DNA of 40,711 bases, taken from Verrucomicrobiota bacterium (lineage in GTDB: Bacteria > Verrucomicrobiota > Verrucomicrobiia > Opitutales > Opitutaceae). The notes under the pieces are model-generated. The model worked only from the letters and a program-made list of their open reading frames with translations. It made no database searches and was not told where the DNA came from. Made by a program: the position numbers and the translations under genes. The DNA is taken from the NCBI GenBank assembly GCA_023386835.1, contig JAEWIY010000007.1, positions 1-40,711 on the forward strand. The letters run 5' to 3'. Of this stretch, positions 25,422 through 33,669 are shown one piece after another. Positions within the stretch are counted from its first letter, which is position 1. Each line of letters begins with the position of its first letter.

Positions 25422-26753
25422 ATGCCTGACGCTTCTTCCGCCCCAGCTTCGTCGCCCTCCCGTTTTGCGGGGCTGAAGAAGATCCCGCACCTCCGGTGGT
25501 GGATCGTCAGCATGATCTTTTTGGCCTCGGTCCTCAACTACCTGGACCGGCAGACGCTCTCGATCCTCGCGCCGACCATCATTCAGGAGCTGGGCCTTTC
25601 CAACGAGGACTACGCCTCGGTCCTCAACCTGTTCCTCGTGGCCTACACGATTGCGTACCTGTTTTCGGGCAAGCTCGTGGACAAGTTCGGGGTGCGCTTC
25701 TGCTTCGCGCTGTTTGTCGGCTGGTGGTCGATCGCGAATATCTTCACCGCCTTCGCGCGCTCGTTTGCGTCGCTCGGGATTTTCCGATTCCTGCTGGGCT
25801 TGGGCGAGGCGGGAAATTACACGGCGGCACCGAAGGCGGTCGCGGAATGGTTTCCGCCGAAGGAGCGAGGCATTGCCATCGGCATCTACACGCTTGGAGC
25901 GACGATTGGCGCCACCATCGCTCCGGTCGTCATCGTGGGTGTCGCCAGCTGGCACAGCTGGCAAGCGGCCTTTGTCGTCACCGGCGTGGCCGGCCTGATC
26001 TGGCTGGTCCCGTGGCTGTGGCTGTATCGCGGCGTTCAACAACATCCCCGGCTGAGCGATACCGAGCGCAGCCACATCCTGGGCGGCATCGCGGAAGAGA
26101 AGGCAGCCGGGGTGGAGGAGAGCTGGGGTGCCTGGTGGCGGCTGTTCACCCGCAAGGAATTCTGGTGCCTGACCTTGGGGCGCATGCTGACCGATCCGAT
26201 CTGGTACTTCTTCCAGTTCTGGTTCGCCAAGTACCTCTATGACGAACGCGGCCTGTCGCAGGTGTCGCTCTCGGTCACATGGGTGATCTTTCTGGCGGCC
26301 GACGTTGGCGCGCTCAGCGGCGGGTGGCTTTCGGGTCAACTGATCAAGCGCGGCCAGTTGCCCGCGAACAGCCGGCTCTGGGTGATGCTGGCGTGCGCGG
26401 CCGTGGTTCCGCTCGCGGCGTTCATTCCGCAGATTGATGCCCTGTGGCTCGTCCTCGCACTCGGCATGTGTGCGGTGCTCGCGCACATGGCGTGGTTGAT
26501 CAATCTCAGCTCCCTGGTGGTGGACGTGGTGCCGCGTTCCTCCCTCGGGATGACCTTCGGGGTCGTGGCCGCCGGCAGTTCGCTGGGTGGCATCCTGATG
26601 AACAAAGGGGTCGGCATGATCGTCACGACGCACTCCTTCAGCCCCGCATTCTATCTCATGGCTGTGCTGCATCCGCTTGCATGGCTGTTGCTGTGGCAGA
26701 TTCGCCGGCGCCGTTCGTCGGCGCAGGTCCCGCCCTCATCTGCGGCGGTTTGA
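25422..26753 (+). CDS. MFS transporter, anion:cation symporter family (hexuronate-type)
   Basis: The 443-aa protein has 12 predicted membrane helices. The N-terminal part (RWWIVSMIFLASVLNYLDRQ), the loop 2-3 motif GKLVDKFGVRF, and RFLLGLGEAGNYTAAPKAVA followed by EWFPPKERGIAIGIY are the hallmarks of the ACS family, which includes ExuT and glucarate/galactonate carriers. The likely substrate is therefore an acidic sugar, though this is inference. It lies 146 bp downstream of the 953-aa gene and 12 bp upstream of the FAD oxidoreductase, so it is cotranscribed with the latter. It would carry the end product across the inner membrane. Confidence 0.93.
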   Translation: MPDASSAPASSPSRFAGLKKIPHLRWWIVSMIFLASVLNYLDRQTLSILAPTIIQELGLSNEDYASVLNLFLVAYTIAYLFSGKLVDKFGVRFCFALFVGWWSIANIFTAFARSFASLGIFRFLLGLGEAGNYTAAPKAVAEWFPPKERGIAIGIYTLGATIGATIAPVVIVGVASWHSWQAAFVVTGVAGLIWLVPWLWLYRGVQQHPRLSDTERSHILGGIAEEKAAGVEESWGAWWRLFTRKEFWCLTLGRMLTDPIWYFFQFWFAKYLYDERGLSQVSLSVTWVIFLAADVGALSGGWLSGQLIKRGQLPANSRLWVMLACAAVVPLAAFIPQIDALWLVLALGMCAVLAHMAWLINLSSLVVDVVPRSSLGMTFGVVAAGSSLGGILMNKGVGMIVTTHSFSPAFYLMAVLHPLAWLLLWQIRRRRSSAQVPPSSAAV

Positions 26754-26765
26754 TCCGTTTCCTTC

Positions 26766-29060
26766 ATGATCTCTTTGCCTCCTGTCATTCGTCGCGAGCT
26801 CGCGACGCATCATCTGGCCTTCGACCTGGTCGTCGTTGGCGGCGGCCTACCCGGTTGTTGCGCGGCGATCACGGCTGCGCGAGCCGGGATCAAGGTGGCC
26901 TTGGTGCAGGACCGTCCCGTCCTCGGAGGCAATGCTTCCAGCGAGGTGCGCTTGTGGGTGCTGGGGGCCACCTCGCACATGGGCAACAACAACCGGTGGG
27001 CCCGCGAGGGCGGCGTCATCGATGAGATCCTGGTCGAAAACACCTTCAGGAATCGCGAGGGCAACCCGGTGCTCGTGGACGCGCTGCTCCTGGAGAAGGT
27101 TGTTTCGGAGCCCAACATCACACTTCTGCTCAACACCGCGGTGTACGAGGTGGAGAAGGACGACGCGGATACGATCCGCAGCGTCGTCGGCTTCTGTTCG
27201 CAGAACTCCACCCGCTATCATCTTTCCGCTCCGTTGTTCTGTGACGCCTCCGGCGATGGGGTGCTGGGGTTCCTCTCCGGGGCGGCCTTCCGCATGGGCG
27301 CCGAGTCGAGCGAAGAGTTCGGCGAGAAGTTTGCCCCGAGCCAGGAGTACGGCGAACTGCTCGGTCACTCGCTCTACTTCTACACCAAGGACACCGGGCG
27401 CCCGGTGAACTTCGTGCCGCCGAGTTTTGCGCTCAAGGACATCACGCAGATCCCGCGGTGGCGGGATTTCAACGCGCGCGACCAGGGATGCAAACTCTGG
27501 TGGGTCGAGTACGGAGGCCGGCTGGATACGGTCCACGCGACCGAGGAAATCAAGTGGGAATTGTGGCGGGTGGTGTATGGAGTGTGGGACTACATCAAGA
27601 ACTCCGGCAAGTTTCCGGAGGCCGCCAATCTCACGCTCGAATGGGTGGGTGCCATCCCGGGCAAGCGCGAGAGCCGCCGGTTCGAAGGGGACTATATTCT
27701 CCGGCAGCAGGACATCGTGGAGCAGCGCGCGCATCCGGACGCTGTCGGCTACGGTGGATGGTCGATCGATCTCCATCCCTCGGACGGCGTTTTCAGCGAG
27801 AAGCCGGGCTGCAACCAGTGGCATGCCAAGGGCATTTACCAGGTTCCCTACCGCTGCCTCTACAGCCGCAACATCACCAATCTCTTTCTGGCGGGGCGCA
27901 TCATCAGCGCCTCCCATGTGGCCTTCGGGTCGAGCCGCGTGATGGCCACGAGCGCACACCTCGCGCAAGCCGTGGGCGCGGCCGCGGCGCTTTGTCGAAA
28001 GCAGGGCCTTCGCCCGCGCGCCCTCGCCGAGTCGTCGCGCATCGGTGAACTCCAACTCGCCTTGCAGCGCACGGGGCAACACATCCCAGGCGTCGTGGTG
28101 GACGATCCGGATGATCTCGCGGCGCGGGCGCGTGTGTCGGCGTCGAGTGAGTTCACCCTGGCCGAACTTCCGCCGGACGGTCCGTGGCTCCCGCTGCAGG
28201 ACGGGTGGGCGATGCTGTTGCCCGTGACCGCCGGATCGACTCTCGACTTTTGGATTTCGGCCGACGCGTCATCCGCGAGCAACCTGCGGGTTGAACTGCG
28301 GGAAAGCAGTCGTGCGGACAACCACACGCCCGATGTGACGCTCGAATGGAGCACGGTCGCGCTCGACGCCGGTGAGTCGGAGGTGCGCATCTCGTTTGAG
28401 CATGTTTTTTCCGACTCGCGCTACGCGTTCGTCTGCTTCTTCGGCCATGCCGGCATTCGCCTGCGCACGAGCCAGCGGCGCGTGACGGGCGTGCTCTCCC
28501 TTTGCCACTCGGTTAACCTCGCCGTGGCGAAGTCAGCGGTACAGACACCGCCAGCCGACATTGGGGTGGACACGTTCGAGTTCTGGCAGCCCAGACGCCG
28601 TCCTGGCGGGCACAATATCGCGCTACGATTCGCCCAGCCCATCGCGCTCTTTGGCGCCGCCAACGTCCTCAACGGCCTCACGCGCCCGACGAATCAGCCG
28701 AACGCGTGGGTCGCGGCTCCTCACGAAGAACGTCCGGTTTTGACTCTGCAGTGGGACACGTCGCAGCAGATCAAGCGGGTCGTGCTCGGTTTCGACACCG
28801 ACTTCGATCATCCGATGGAGTCCGTTCTCATGGGGCATCCCGAGAATCGAATGCCTTTCTGCGTACGCGGCTACCGTCTGCTGGACGGCGAGGGCAAGGT
28901 CCTGGCTGAGTCCGACGAGCATCATCAAACCCGTGCCATCGTGGTCTTCGAGCGACCGGTCGTGACCTCTGTATTGCGGGTAGAACTACAGCGGCCGGAG
29001 GCGAACATTCCTGCCGCACTGTTCGAAATCCGGTGCTATGGGCCTGACGGTAGCTGGTGA
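26766..29060 (+). CDS. FAD-dependent oxidoreductase with C-terminal beta-domain extension
   Basis: The 764-aa protein belongs to the FAD_oxidored family (PF12831). The dinucleotide-binding motif GGGLPGCCAAITAA is at residues 25-38, followed by VLGGNASSEVRLW. The second FAD-contact region LFLAGRIISASHVAFGSSRV lies near residues 375-395. The oxidoreductase ends near residue 430. The remaining 330 residues are beta-rich (TLDFWISADASSASNLRVEL, SVLRVELQRPEANIPAALFE) and resemble carbohydrate-binding or discoidin-like sandwiches. There is no signal peptide, so it should be cytoplasmic unless exported another way. Relatives are frequent in polysaccharide loci of Bacteroidetes and Verrucomicrobia, but their reaction is largely unassigned. 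It ends the plus-strand operon. Confidence 0.92.
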   Translation: MISLPPVIRRELATHHLAFDLVVVGGGLPGCCAAITAARAGIKVALVQDRPVLGGNASSEVRLWVLGATSHMGNNNRWAREGGVIDEILVENTFRNREGNPVLVDALLLEKVVSEPNITLLLNTAVYEVEKDDADTIRSVVGFCSQNSTRYHLSAPLFCDASGDGVLGFLSGAAFRMGAESSEEFGEKFAPSQEYGELLGHSLYFYTKDTGRPVNFVPPSFALKDITQIPRWRDFNARDQGCKLWWVEYGGRLDTVHATEEIKWELWRVVYGVWDYIKNSGKFPEAANLTLEWVGAIPGKRESRRFEGDYILRQQDIVEQRAHPDAVGYGGWSIDLHPSDGVFSEKPGCNQWHAKGIYQVPYRCLYSRNITNLFLAGRIISASHVAFGSSRVMATSAHLAQAVGAAAALCRKQGLRPRALAESSRIGELQLALQRTGQHIPGVVVDDPDDLAARARVSASSEFTLAELPPDGPWLPLQDGWAMLLPVTAGSTLDFWISADASSASNLRVELRESSRADNHTPDVTLEWSTVALDAGESEVRISFEHVFSDSRYAFVCFFGHAGIRLRTSQRRVTGVLSLCHSVNLAVAKSAVQTPPADIGVDTFEFWQPRRRPGGHNIALRFAQPIALFGAANVLNGLTRPTNQPNAWVAAPHEERPVLTLQWDTSQQIKRVVLGFDTDFDHPMESVLMGHPENRMPFCVRGYRLLDGEGKVLAESDEHHQTRAIVVFERPVVTSVLRVELQRPEANIPAALFEIRCYGPDGSW

Positions 29061-29090
29061 CAAAGCGAGGTGGCGGAAAGGGACCTGCGC

Positions 29091-29154
29091 CAAGATCGAC
29101 GAGCGATCTTGCCCGGAGGCGGCCATGAGCCGCGCTGACTGCCGGCTCACCGGC
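29091..29154. terminator. three tandem hairpins between convergent genes
   Basis: The first stem CAAGATCG/CGATCTTG is a perfect 8-bp inverted repeat with a 5-base loop (29091-29111). The second is GCGGC/GCCGC (29119-29133) and the third GCCGG/CCGGC (29141-29154). They fill the 101-bp gap between the FAD oxidoreductase stop and the LacI stop. A bidirectional terminator is the simplest reading, although neither strand has a clear T run. Confidence 0.6.
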
Positions 29155-29161
29155 TGACGTT

Positions 29162-30331
29162 TTAGTGCAGGAATCCGCGGAACGGAGGGACGACCGGCTG
29201 CGGCCGCTCGACCGCCCGGCTGCGCCGGCGTCGTGGAGCGTCCTCGTGCTTCGACGGCAGTGTGTAGCCTTCGCGGCGGTGGCTGTCGACCAGGACGATT
29301 TTCGGATCCTCCGGCTCGCCGGTCTGATTCAGGGTCAGCTGGCTTAAGACCAGTTCGAGTGTCTCGCGGCCGACCAGCTTGTAACGATGATCGGCGCCTG
29401 CCGCCTTGGTTGGCGGTTCCGAGATGTCGATGCTGCCAAAGGCGACATCCTGCGGGACGCGGATGCCGATCTTGGTCAACATGGACAGCACGGATCCGGC
29501 GCTGATGATCACGTCAGGCCGGTGGTTGTAGAACCACTCGGCCGTCTTTTCCGGTGTGATCATCGGCTTCGGCAGGATCGGGATTCGCTGCGCCTCGGGG
29601 ATCTTCGATTGATGGAAAAGAACCGAGGAGGTGAACAGCTTGTGGCCGATGCCACCCTCCGAATAGGTCATGATCAGGCCAATTCTGCGGTAGCCTTTGG
29701 TCACGCAGTCGGCGAGCAGCTCATCCATCATCTGCAGATAATTCGGACAGGCCCGGTGCAGGCGTGGGTGCTCAATGCTATAGCCTGCGGTGGCGACCGA
29801 AAGACCGGCACAATCGAACGGAAGTCGTGCGACTCCGCTGGCGAACGGAGCGATCACCACGCCCTTGATGCCACGCGCTAACAGAATGCTCCGCACCCGA
29901 CGTGGCGTCATGCCGGAATCTGCGAGGTAGAACTCATCGATACCATACCCCGCCATGGCCGCGGTCTCATTCACACCTTCGATCAACCCCCGGATGGGCG
30001 GATAATGCGCCTCTTGCTCCCGTGTCAGTTCCGGAATGATCATCGCGATCCGTGAACTGATCCTTTGCGGCCGAGGTTTCCGCAAATGTTGCATCAACTC
30101 CGAGATGCGCGGGTCGCGGTGGTAACCCATCTTCGCAGCGATGTCGTTCAGTTTTTTCCGCAGTTCCGGTGAGATCTTCGGACTGTTTCGGAAGGCGAGC
30201 GACACCGCCGAAATCGAGACCTTTGCCGCCTCCGCAATATCGCGCATGCTCACGTTGTACGTGGGCGGGCTCGTCCGATCGGAACCCGGGGGAAGGGAGG
30301 CGCTGTGCTTGCTCGCAGCGTGGGACGACAT
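29162..30331 (-). CDS. LacI family transcriptional regulator
   Basis: The 389-aa protein has a 28-residue extension before the LacI helix-turn-helix (MRDIAEAAKVSISAVSLAFR, about residues 29-48). The hinge region includes KMGYHRDPRISELMQHLRK. The sensor domain begins at RIAMIIPELTREQEAHYPPI and has GIKGVVIAPF, GYRRIGLIMTYSEGG, PDVIISAG and VAFGSIDISEPP segments. The MQHLRK linker and IPELT strand are typical of Opitutaceae LacI proteins found next to polysaccharide loci. It is convergent with the FAD oxidoreductase and is the obvious candidate to regulate the 15.6-29 kb locus. A palindrome 12 bp upstream of its start suggests self-control. Confidence 0.94.
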   Translation of the reverse strand: MSSHAASKHSASLPPGSDRTSPPTYNVSMRDIAEAAKVSISAVSLAFRNSPKISPELRKKLNDIAAKMGYHRDPRISELMQHLRKPRPQRISSRIAMIIPELTREQEAHYPPIRGLIEGVNETAAMAGYGIDEFYLADSGMTPRRVRSILLARGIKGVVIAPFASGVARLPFDCAGLSVATAGYSIEHPRLHRACPNYLQMMDELLADCVTKGYRRIGLIMTYSEGGIGHKLFTSSVLFHQSKIPEAQRIPILPKPMITPEKTAEWFYNHRPDVIISAGSVLSMLTKIGIRVPQDVAFGSIDISEPPTKAAGADHRYKLVGRETLELVLSQLTLNQTGEPEDPKIVLVDSHRREGYTLPSKHEDAPRRRRSRAVERPQPVVPPFRGFLH

Positions 30332-30343
30332 GGCTGATTGAAT

Positions 30344-30353
30344 ACGTTAACGT
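30344..30353. promoter_or_regulatory. LacI operator candidate
   Basis: ACGTTAACGT is a perfect 10-bp palindrome centred about 18 bp upstream of the LacI start codon. It has the odd-symmetric inverted half-sites and TTAA core compatible with LacI-family binding. The inner 8 bp, CGTTAACG, recur at 8002-8009 upstream of the acetylxylan esterase. Confidence 0.5.
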
Positions 30354-30691
30354 CTGATGCAGCTAGAGGGACGTTGTGGGTGCTGCATCTGGTTTGAGGC
30401 AGTTCCGTCCTGGCCGCTGAACGATCAAGAGGTCTCTTGCCTCAGCAGCGCTATCGGAGGTTCTGCCCGCCCGAAATGCAAGAATCCGGTGACGCTCGGA
30501 CGCCGGTAAATCAGTGCGGGTTGACCGCTTCCGATGCAGGGGCTGACAAGTCAGATCCACCTTCAGACGCTCCGCCGGGCCAGCCCAGGAAGCTGGCACC
30601 GCACGTGCTATAAAAAAACGTGCTGAATGAATGGCCGGACGTGCTCCAGCTCACGTTTTCCACCCTCAACCTGGAATTAACTTCGCACCTC
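30354..30691. other. intergenic region with repeated ACGTGCT boxes and a sigma-54-like element
   Basis: No gene is visible up to 30691. ACGTGCT occurs three times, at 30603, 30618 and 30639. TGGCAC-N5-GTGC at 30594-30608 has the GG-N10-GC spacing of a sigma-54 promoter. It could equally be a copy of the GTGGCACCGC repeat seen at 22371-22380. Confidence 0.45.
30594..30608 (+). promoter_or_regulatory. sigma-54-like -24/-12 promoter candidate
   Basis: TGGCACCGCACGTGC fits TGGCAC-N5-TTGC with one mismatch (G for the first T of TTGC). GG at 30595-30596 and GC at 30607-30608 have the exact 10-bp spacing. The start would fall near 30620, about 70 bp before a small open frame. A chance match in GC-rich DNA is possible. 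Confidence 0.3.
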
Positions 30692-30880
30692 ATGACTTCC
30701 ACCGCCCGCCGCTCTTCCACCCGTCAGCGCCAGCAGATCCTGTCGTACGCGACGGGCCGTCTGAGCGACGCGAATTCGGTCACGCGTTCCCTTTTCTCGG
30801 TCTCGCGCCGGTTCCGCGGCTTGTACCTGGCGTGCTGCCAAGCTGAGTTGAACAGCCTGCGTGACGGTTGCGGAGTGTAA
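30692..30880 (+). CDS. hypothetical small basic protein
   Basis: This 62-aa frame begins with MTSTARRSSTRQRQQILSYA and is rich in Arg and Ser, with one short semi-hydrophobic segment (FRGLYLACC). I recognise no family. The only gene-like features are an ATG, an uninterrupted frame to TAA, and a possible promoter upstream. The composition also fits a random frame in GC-rich DNA, so it may not be real. Confidence 0.25.
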   Translation: MTSTARRSSTRQRQQILSYATGRLSDANSVTRSLFSVSRRFRGLYLACCQAELNSLRDGCGV

Positions 30881-30961
30881 TAAACGTCACGTTCGACCGC
30901 CGAGCCAATAGCGCCGGGAGAATCGGGCTGGGCTTCGATCAGAGACGCCCGTCCTGAGCCG

Positions 30962-31522
30962 TCAGTTTTGTGCCCGCCGGTAGAGCAGGGCAGTCGCTCC
31001 GTTGCTGAGCGGTCGCGCAGAGACCAGGTCGAGCCGTCGTGTCCTGGGAAGGCCGCTCTGGTAAAGCGTCGGGCCATGACCCGCGATCCGCGGATGAACG
31101 AGAAACGTGTAGTCATCGATCAGATCCAGCCGGTCCAGCTCGGCGGCGAGCTGGCCGCTGCCGAGAAGGACGCCGGCGGGCGTCGCATCCTTGAGCTTCT
31201 GCACGCCCGCGCGTAAGTCGCCAGCGAGGTGGTGACTGTTGGTCCAGGGGAACTCGGATCGCGTCGAAGAGACGACGTACTTCGGTTTGGCCTCGAGTTT
31301 AACCGCCCACTCGCGCATCGCCGGCGGAGCCGGTTCGTCGCCGCGAGCGACCGCGGGCCAGTAGCACTCCATCATCTCGTAAGTAATCCGGCCCCACAAC
31401 ATCGCCCCGCATTCGTCGAGCAGGCGCGTGAAGAAGGCATGCGTCTCGTCGTCGGCGATCCCCTCCTGGTGATCAACACAACCATCGAGGGTGAGATTGA
31501 GACTGAACGTGAGAAGTCCCAT
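30962..31522 (-). CDS. dihydrofolate reductase family protein (RibD C-terminal domain)
   Basis: The 186-aa protein is a stand-alone RibD_C/DHFR-like domain (PF01872). It shows the start strand TFSLNLTLDGCVD, the helix and LWGRITYEMMECYWP, the KYVVSSTRSEFPW strand, the NADPH-site GVLLGSGQLAAELDRLDLID, and the closing DYTFLVHPRIAGHGPTLY. Such single-domain proteins resemble YwjB and are probably NADPH-dependent reductases, but they are not true folate or riboflavin enzymes as far as is known. No partner gene is adjacent. Confidence 0.92.
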   Translation of the reverse strand: MGLLTFSLNLTLDGCVDHQEGIADDETHAFFTRLLDECGAMLWGRITYEMMECYWPAVARGDEPAPPAMREWAVKLEAKPKYVVSSTRSEFPWTNSHHLAGDLRAGVQKLKDATPAGVLLGSGQLAAELDRLDLIDDYTFLVHPRIAGHGPTLYQSGLPRTRRLDLVSARPLSNGATALLYRRAQN

Positions 31523-32049
31523 GACGATACCGGAGTGGGGTGGGGCGAGGAGCTGAGTTTGAGTGAGGGGCGAGTGGCTCGCGCGATCAACGTCTGAGCG
31601 GAGCGGCCGGGCTCGGGTGCTGCAACCTCCATGTGGGTGAGGGGGAGAACGGACGGACGACCGGGCCCGTTGACGCGCGTATTGCCAGGCTCAGCTCAGG
31701 CCTGCCGCCCGTACGCTTGATGCCGTTGTGCCGGTGCGTACCACACGACAGCCTGTCATTCCGGCTCCACTACGGCGGGTTGAACGCGCGGACGGCTCCA
31801 ACGCGACTCAATCAGCGCGACCTGAGATCCGCACGGGTGACGTGTTAGAAACTTTGTGAGCTCGAATTCGTGCCGATCGGTTGGTTTGACAGGTGCGGAA
31901 CGGGGTTCGGTGACGCGTCGGGCGGTGTGAAAGCGGGGTGATTGAACGAAGTTCCGGAATCCGGCGTCACGGCGCACCATTGCCGCCGTTGCTGCGCGGT
32001 TGCCGGAACTCTCCGGTCATTCTCCCTGCCGTATGGTCGGTCCGTCCGA
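31523..32049. other. gene-free region
   Basis: About 530 bp upstream of the DHFR-like gene hold no convincing frame. The stretch should include that gene's promoter. It ends at the decayed permease tail beginning at 32050. Confidence 0.5.
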
Positions 32050-32228
32050 CTACTCCGCGCGTAGTGCAATCATCGGATCGACGCGCGTGGCGCGTCGGGC
32101 CGGGAGCAGGTAGGCGACCAATGCGGCGAGCAGCAACACCACAGCAACCGCGGTGAAGACGACCGGATCGCAAGGGCTGACACCAAAGAGAAACGACGCG
32201 AGCAATCTTCCACTGGCGAACGCACCGT
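32050..32228 (-). pseudogene. C-terminal remnant of a second ADOP-type ABC permease
   Basis: The minus-strand frame ends in a textbook orphan-permease tail: ASGRLLASFLFGVSPCDPVV, then TAVAVVLLLAALVAYLLPAR and RATRVDPMIALRAE followed by TAG. This is the last FtsX helix and the PARRA-DP-ALR-E signature. Upstream of about 32228 the frame turns basic and non-membrane and the remaining ~750 residues are absent. It is therefore a truncated relic, probably of a former relative of the permease at 948-3428. The two tails differ clearly, so it is not a recent duplicate. Confidence 0.8.
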
Positions 32229-32348
32229 AGGGAACCGTTTGCAGTTGTTTAGGCCGGCGTGAATTCTTCCTGTTTCCGCTGAGGAAAAGCTCATCCCGCC
32301 GCCTGGTCCAACCCGCTGATCTCCGAGACGCTTTTTTTCCCAGTCCCA

Positions 32349-32813
32349 ATGATGAACCCCACCATGGATCCTAACGTGCCGCCGCCGTTCACTCAGTCCA
32401 AAGATGTTGAGCACCTTCGGCTGCTGGGTCTGTTCCACTATATTGTGGCGGGAATCGGTGCGCTGGCTGCCTGCATACCGATCTTTCATGTGGTGTTCGG
32501 CATCATGATGATCACGAACCCGGAAATGATGAGTGGGGGGCAGGATGTTCCTCCGCCAGCGTGGTTCGGGTATCTGTTCGCCGGCGTTGGAATCCTCTTT
32601 GTCCTTTTCGGATGGGCCGCGGCAATCTGCACGTTCCTATCCGGTCGATATCTGGCCCGCCGGCGGCGGCGCATGTTCAGTCTCATCGTCGCCGGAGTGT
32701 TGTGTATGTTCGCGCCTTTCGGGACCGTTTTGGGCGTCTTCACGATCGTCGTTCTCAGCAAGGACTCGGTCCAACGGCTGTACGAACAGACTGAATCCAA
32801 CGCGATCGCGTAA
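32349..32813 (+). CDS. three-helix membrane protein of unknown function
   Basis: The 154-aa protein has a short Pro-rich start (MNPTMDPNVPPPFTQSKD), then LRLLGLFHYIVAGIGALAA and two further helices (FGYLFAGVGILFVLFGWAAA; FSLIVAGVLCMFAPFGTVLG), separated by a basic RYLARRRRRM loop. Similar proteins with the DxxxLRLLxxFHYIxaG start are common in Verrucomicrobia and Planctomycetes. No function is assigned. Two adjacent ATG codons can start it (32349 or 32352). Confidence 0.85.
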   Translation: MMNPTMDPNVPPPFTQSKDVEHLRLLGLFHYIVAGIGALAACIPIFHVVFGIMMITNPEMMSGGQDVPPPAWFGYLFAGVGILFVLFGWAAAICTFLSGRYLARRRRRMFSLIVAGVLCMFAPFGTVLGVFTIVVLSKDSVQRLYEQTESNAIA

Positions 32814-32856
32814 CGTCCCGTGATCCCGTTGCGTCTGGCTCGCCGAGTGGGACGAG

Positions 32857-33615
32857 ATGTGGACTGCGCGGCTCAGGGAAACGAGCCGCTGTGAGGCGCC
32901 GAGACACCGGCGCGACTGTTCCAATCACGGTGACCGTCGCGCACTGGCGTGTGGTTCCCAGGAGCCATTTTCACGGGAACTGGCGGTTAGTTGGCGGGGT
33001 GTTAATGGGGTTAGCGTCCTCGCACCTCCGGCCCCGTGGCGGGTCTTGCTCGTCCTTGCGACGGGGTGGTTGAGTGTCGTGAACGCCGAGGTGAGTGGCT
33101 ACCGGCAAGCCCTGCGCGAGAGCTTACCCAAGTATGATTCCGCCATCCGTGAGCAAGCGCTGGCGGAAGAGACCGCGGCCAAGGTGAGCGCGGACCCCGA
33201 AGCGCAGCGGCGGTCGGCGCCAACTACGGAAGATCCGGCCGCGGGTGGGGCAACTCAATCCGAGGGCTCGATCAAGTTGCCCGAAGTCATCGTGGAGGCG
33301 CGTCGCTTCAAGGTCCGTCCGCTCCCGCGAATGCATCGTCCTCTCCCGCCCGGCAGCGTGAACATCGAGCCATTTGCCTCACCCTCCGAGCGGGACCGCT
33401 TGCTCGTGAAGAAGCATTTTACCGCGCTCGACCAGGCGATGAACAAAGTGCACCTGCCGCTTGTGGGCGTCCCGCTCGCGGCGCGGGCGCGAGAAGCAGA
33501 GGCCAGGCTGCAGTATGCCGGCCAGCTGGATCAACTCGCCGCGATGATGATTCATCCCTTCGCGGCAGGTGCATCTCGGGGGCCGAGCGGCCGGGTCATG
33601 CAGAAAATGCATTAG
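32857..33615 (+). CDS. hypothetical exported protein
   Basis: The frame is 252 aa from an ATG at 32857. The first 55 residues are basic and not protein-like, while a signal-like helix (WRVLLVLATGWLSVVNAE) lies at about 60-77. The true start may therefore be further down at a non-ATG codon, for example the TTG within that helix. The mature part has a low-complexity Ala/Glu/Thr stretch, then KLPEVIVEARRFKV and a charged helical tail (AREAEARLQYAGQLDQLAAM). I recognise no domain. Confidence 0.55.
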   Translation: MWTARLRETSRCEAPRHRRDCSNHGDRRALACGSQEPFSRELAVSWRGVNGVSVLAPPAPWRVLLVLATGWLSVVNAEVSGYRQALRESLPKYDSAIREQALAEETAAKVSADPEAQRRSAPTTEDPAAGGATQSEGSIKLPEVIVEARRFKVRPLPRMHRPLPPGSVNIEPFASPSERDRLLVKKHFTALDQAMNKVHLPLVGVPLAARAREAEARLQYAGQLDQLAAMMIHPFAAGASRGPSGRVMQKMH

Positions 33616-33669
33616 CCCGAGTCGGACTCTGCAGTAGGTCGGAGTGCACGATCGCGGTAACGTTGGGCC

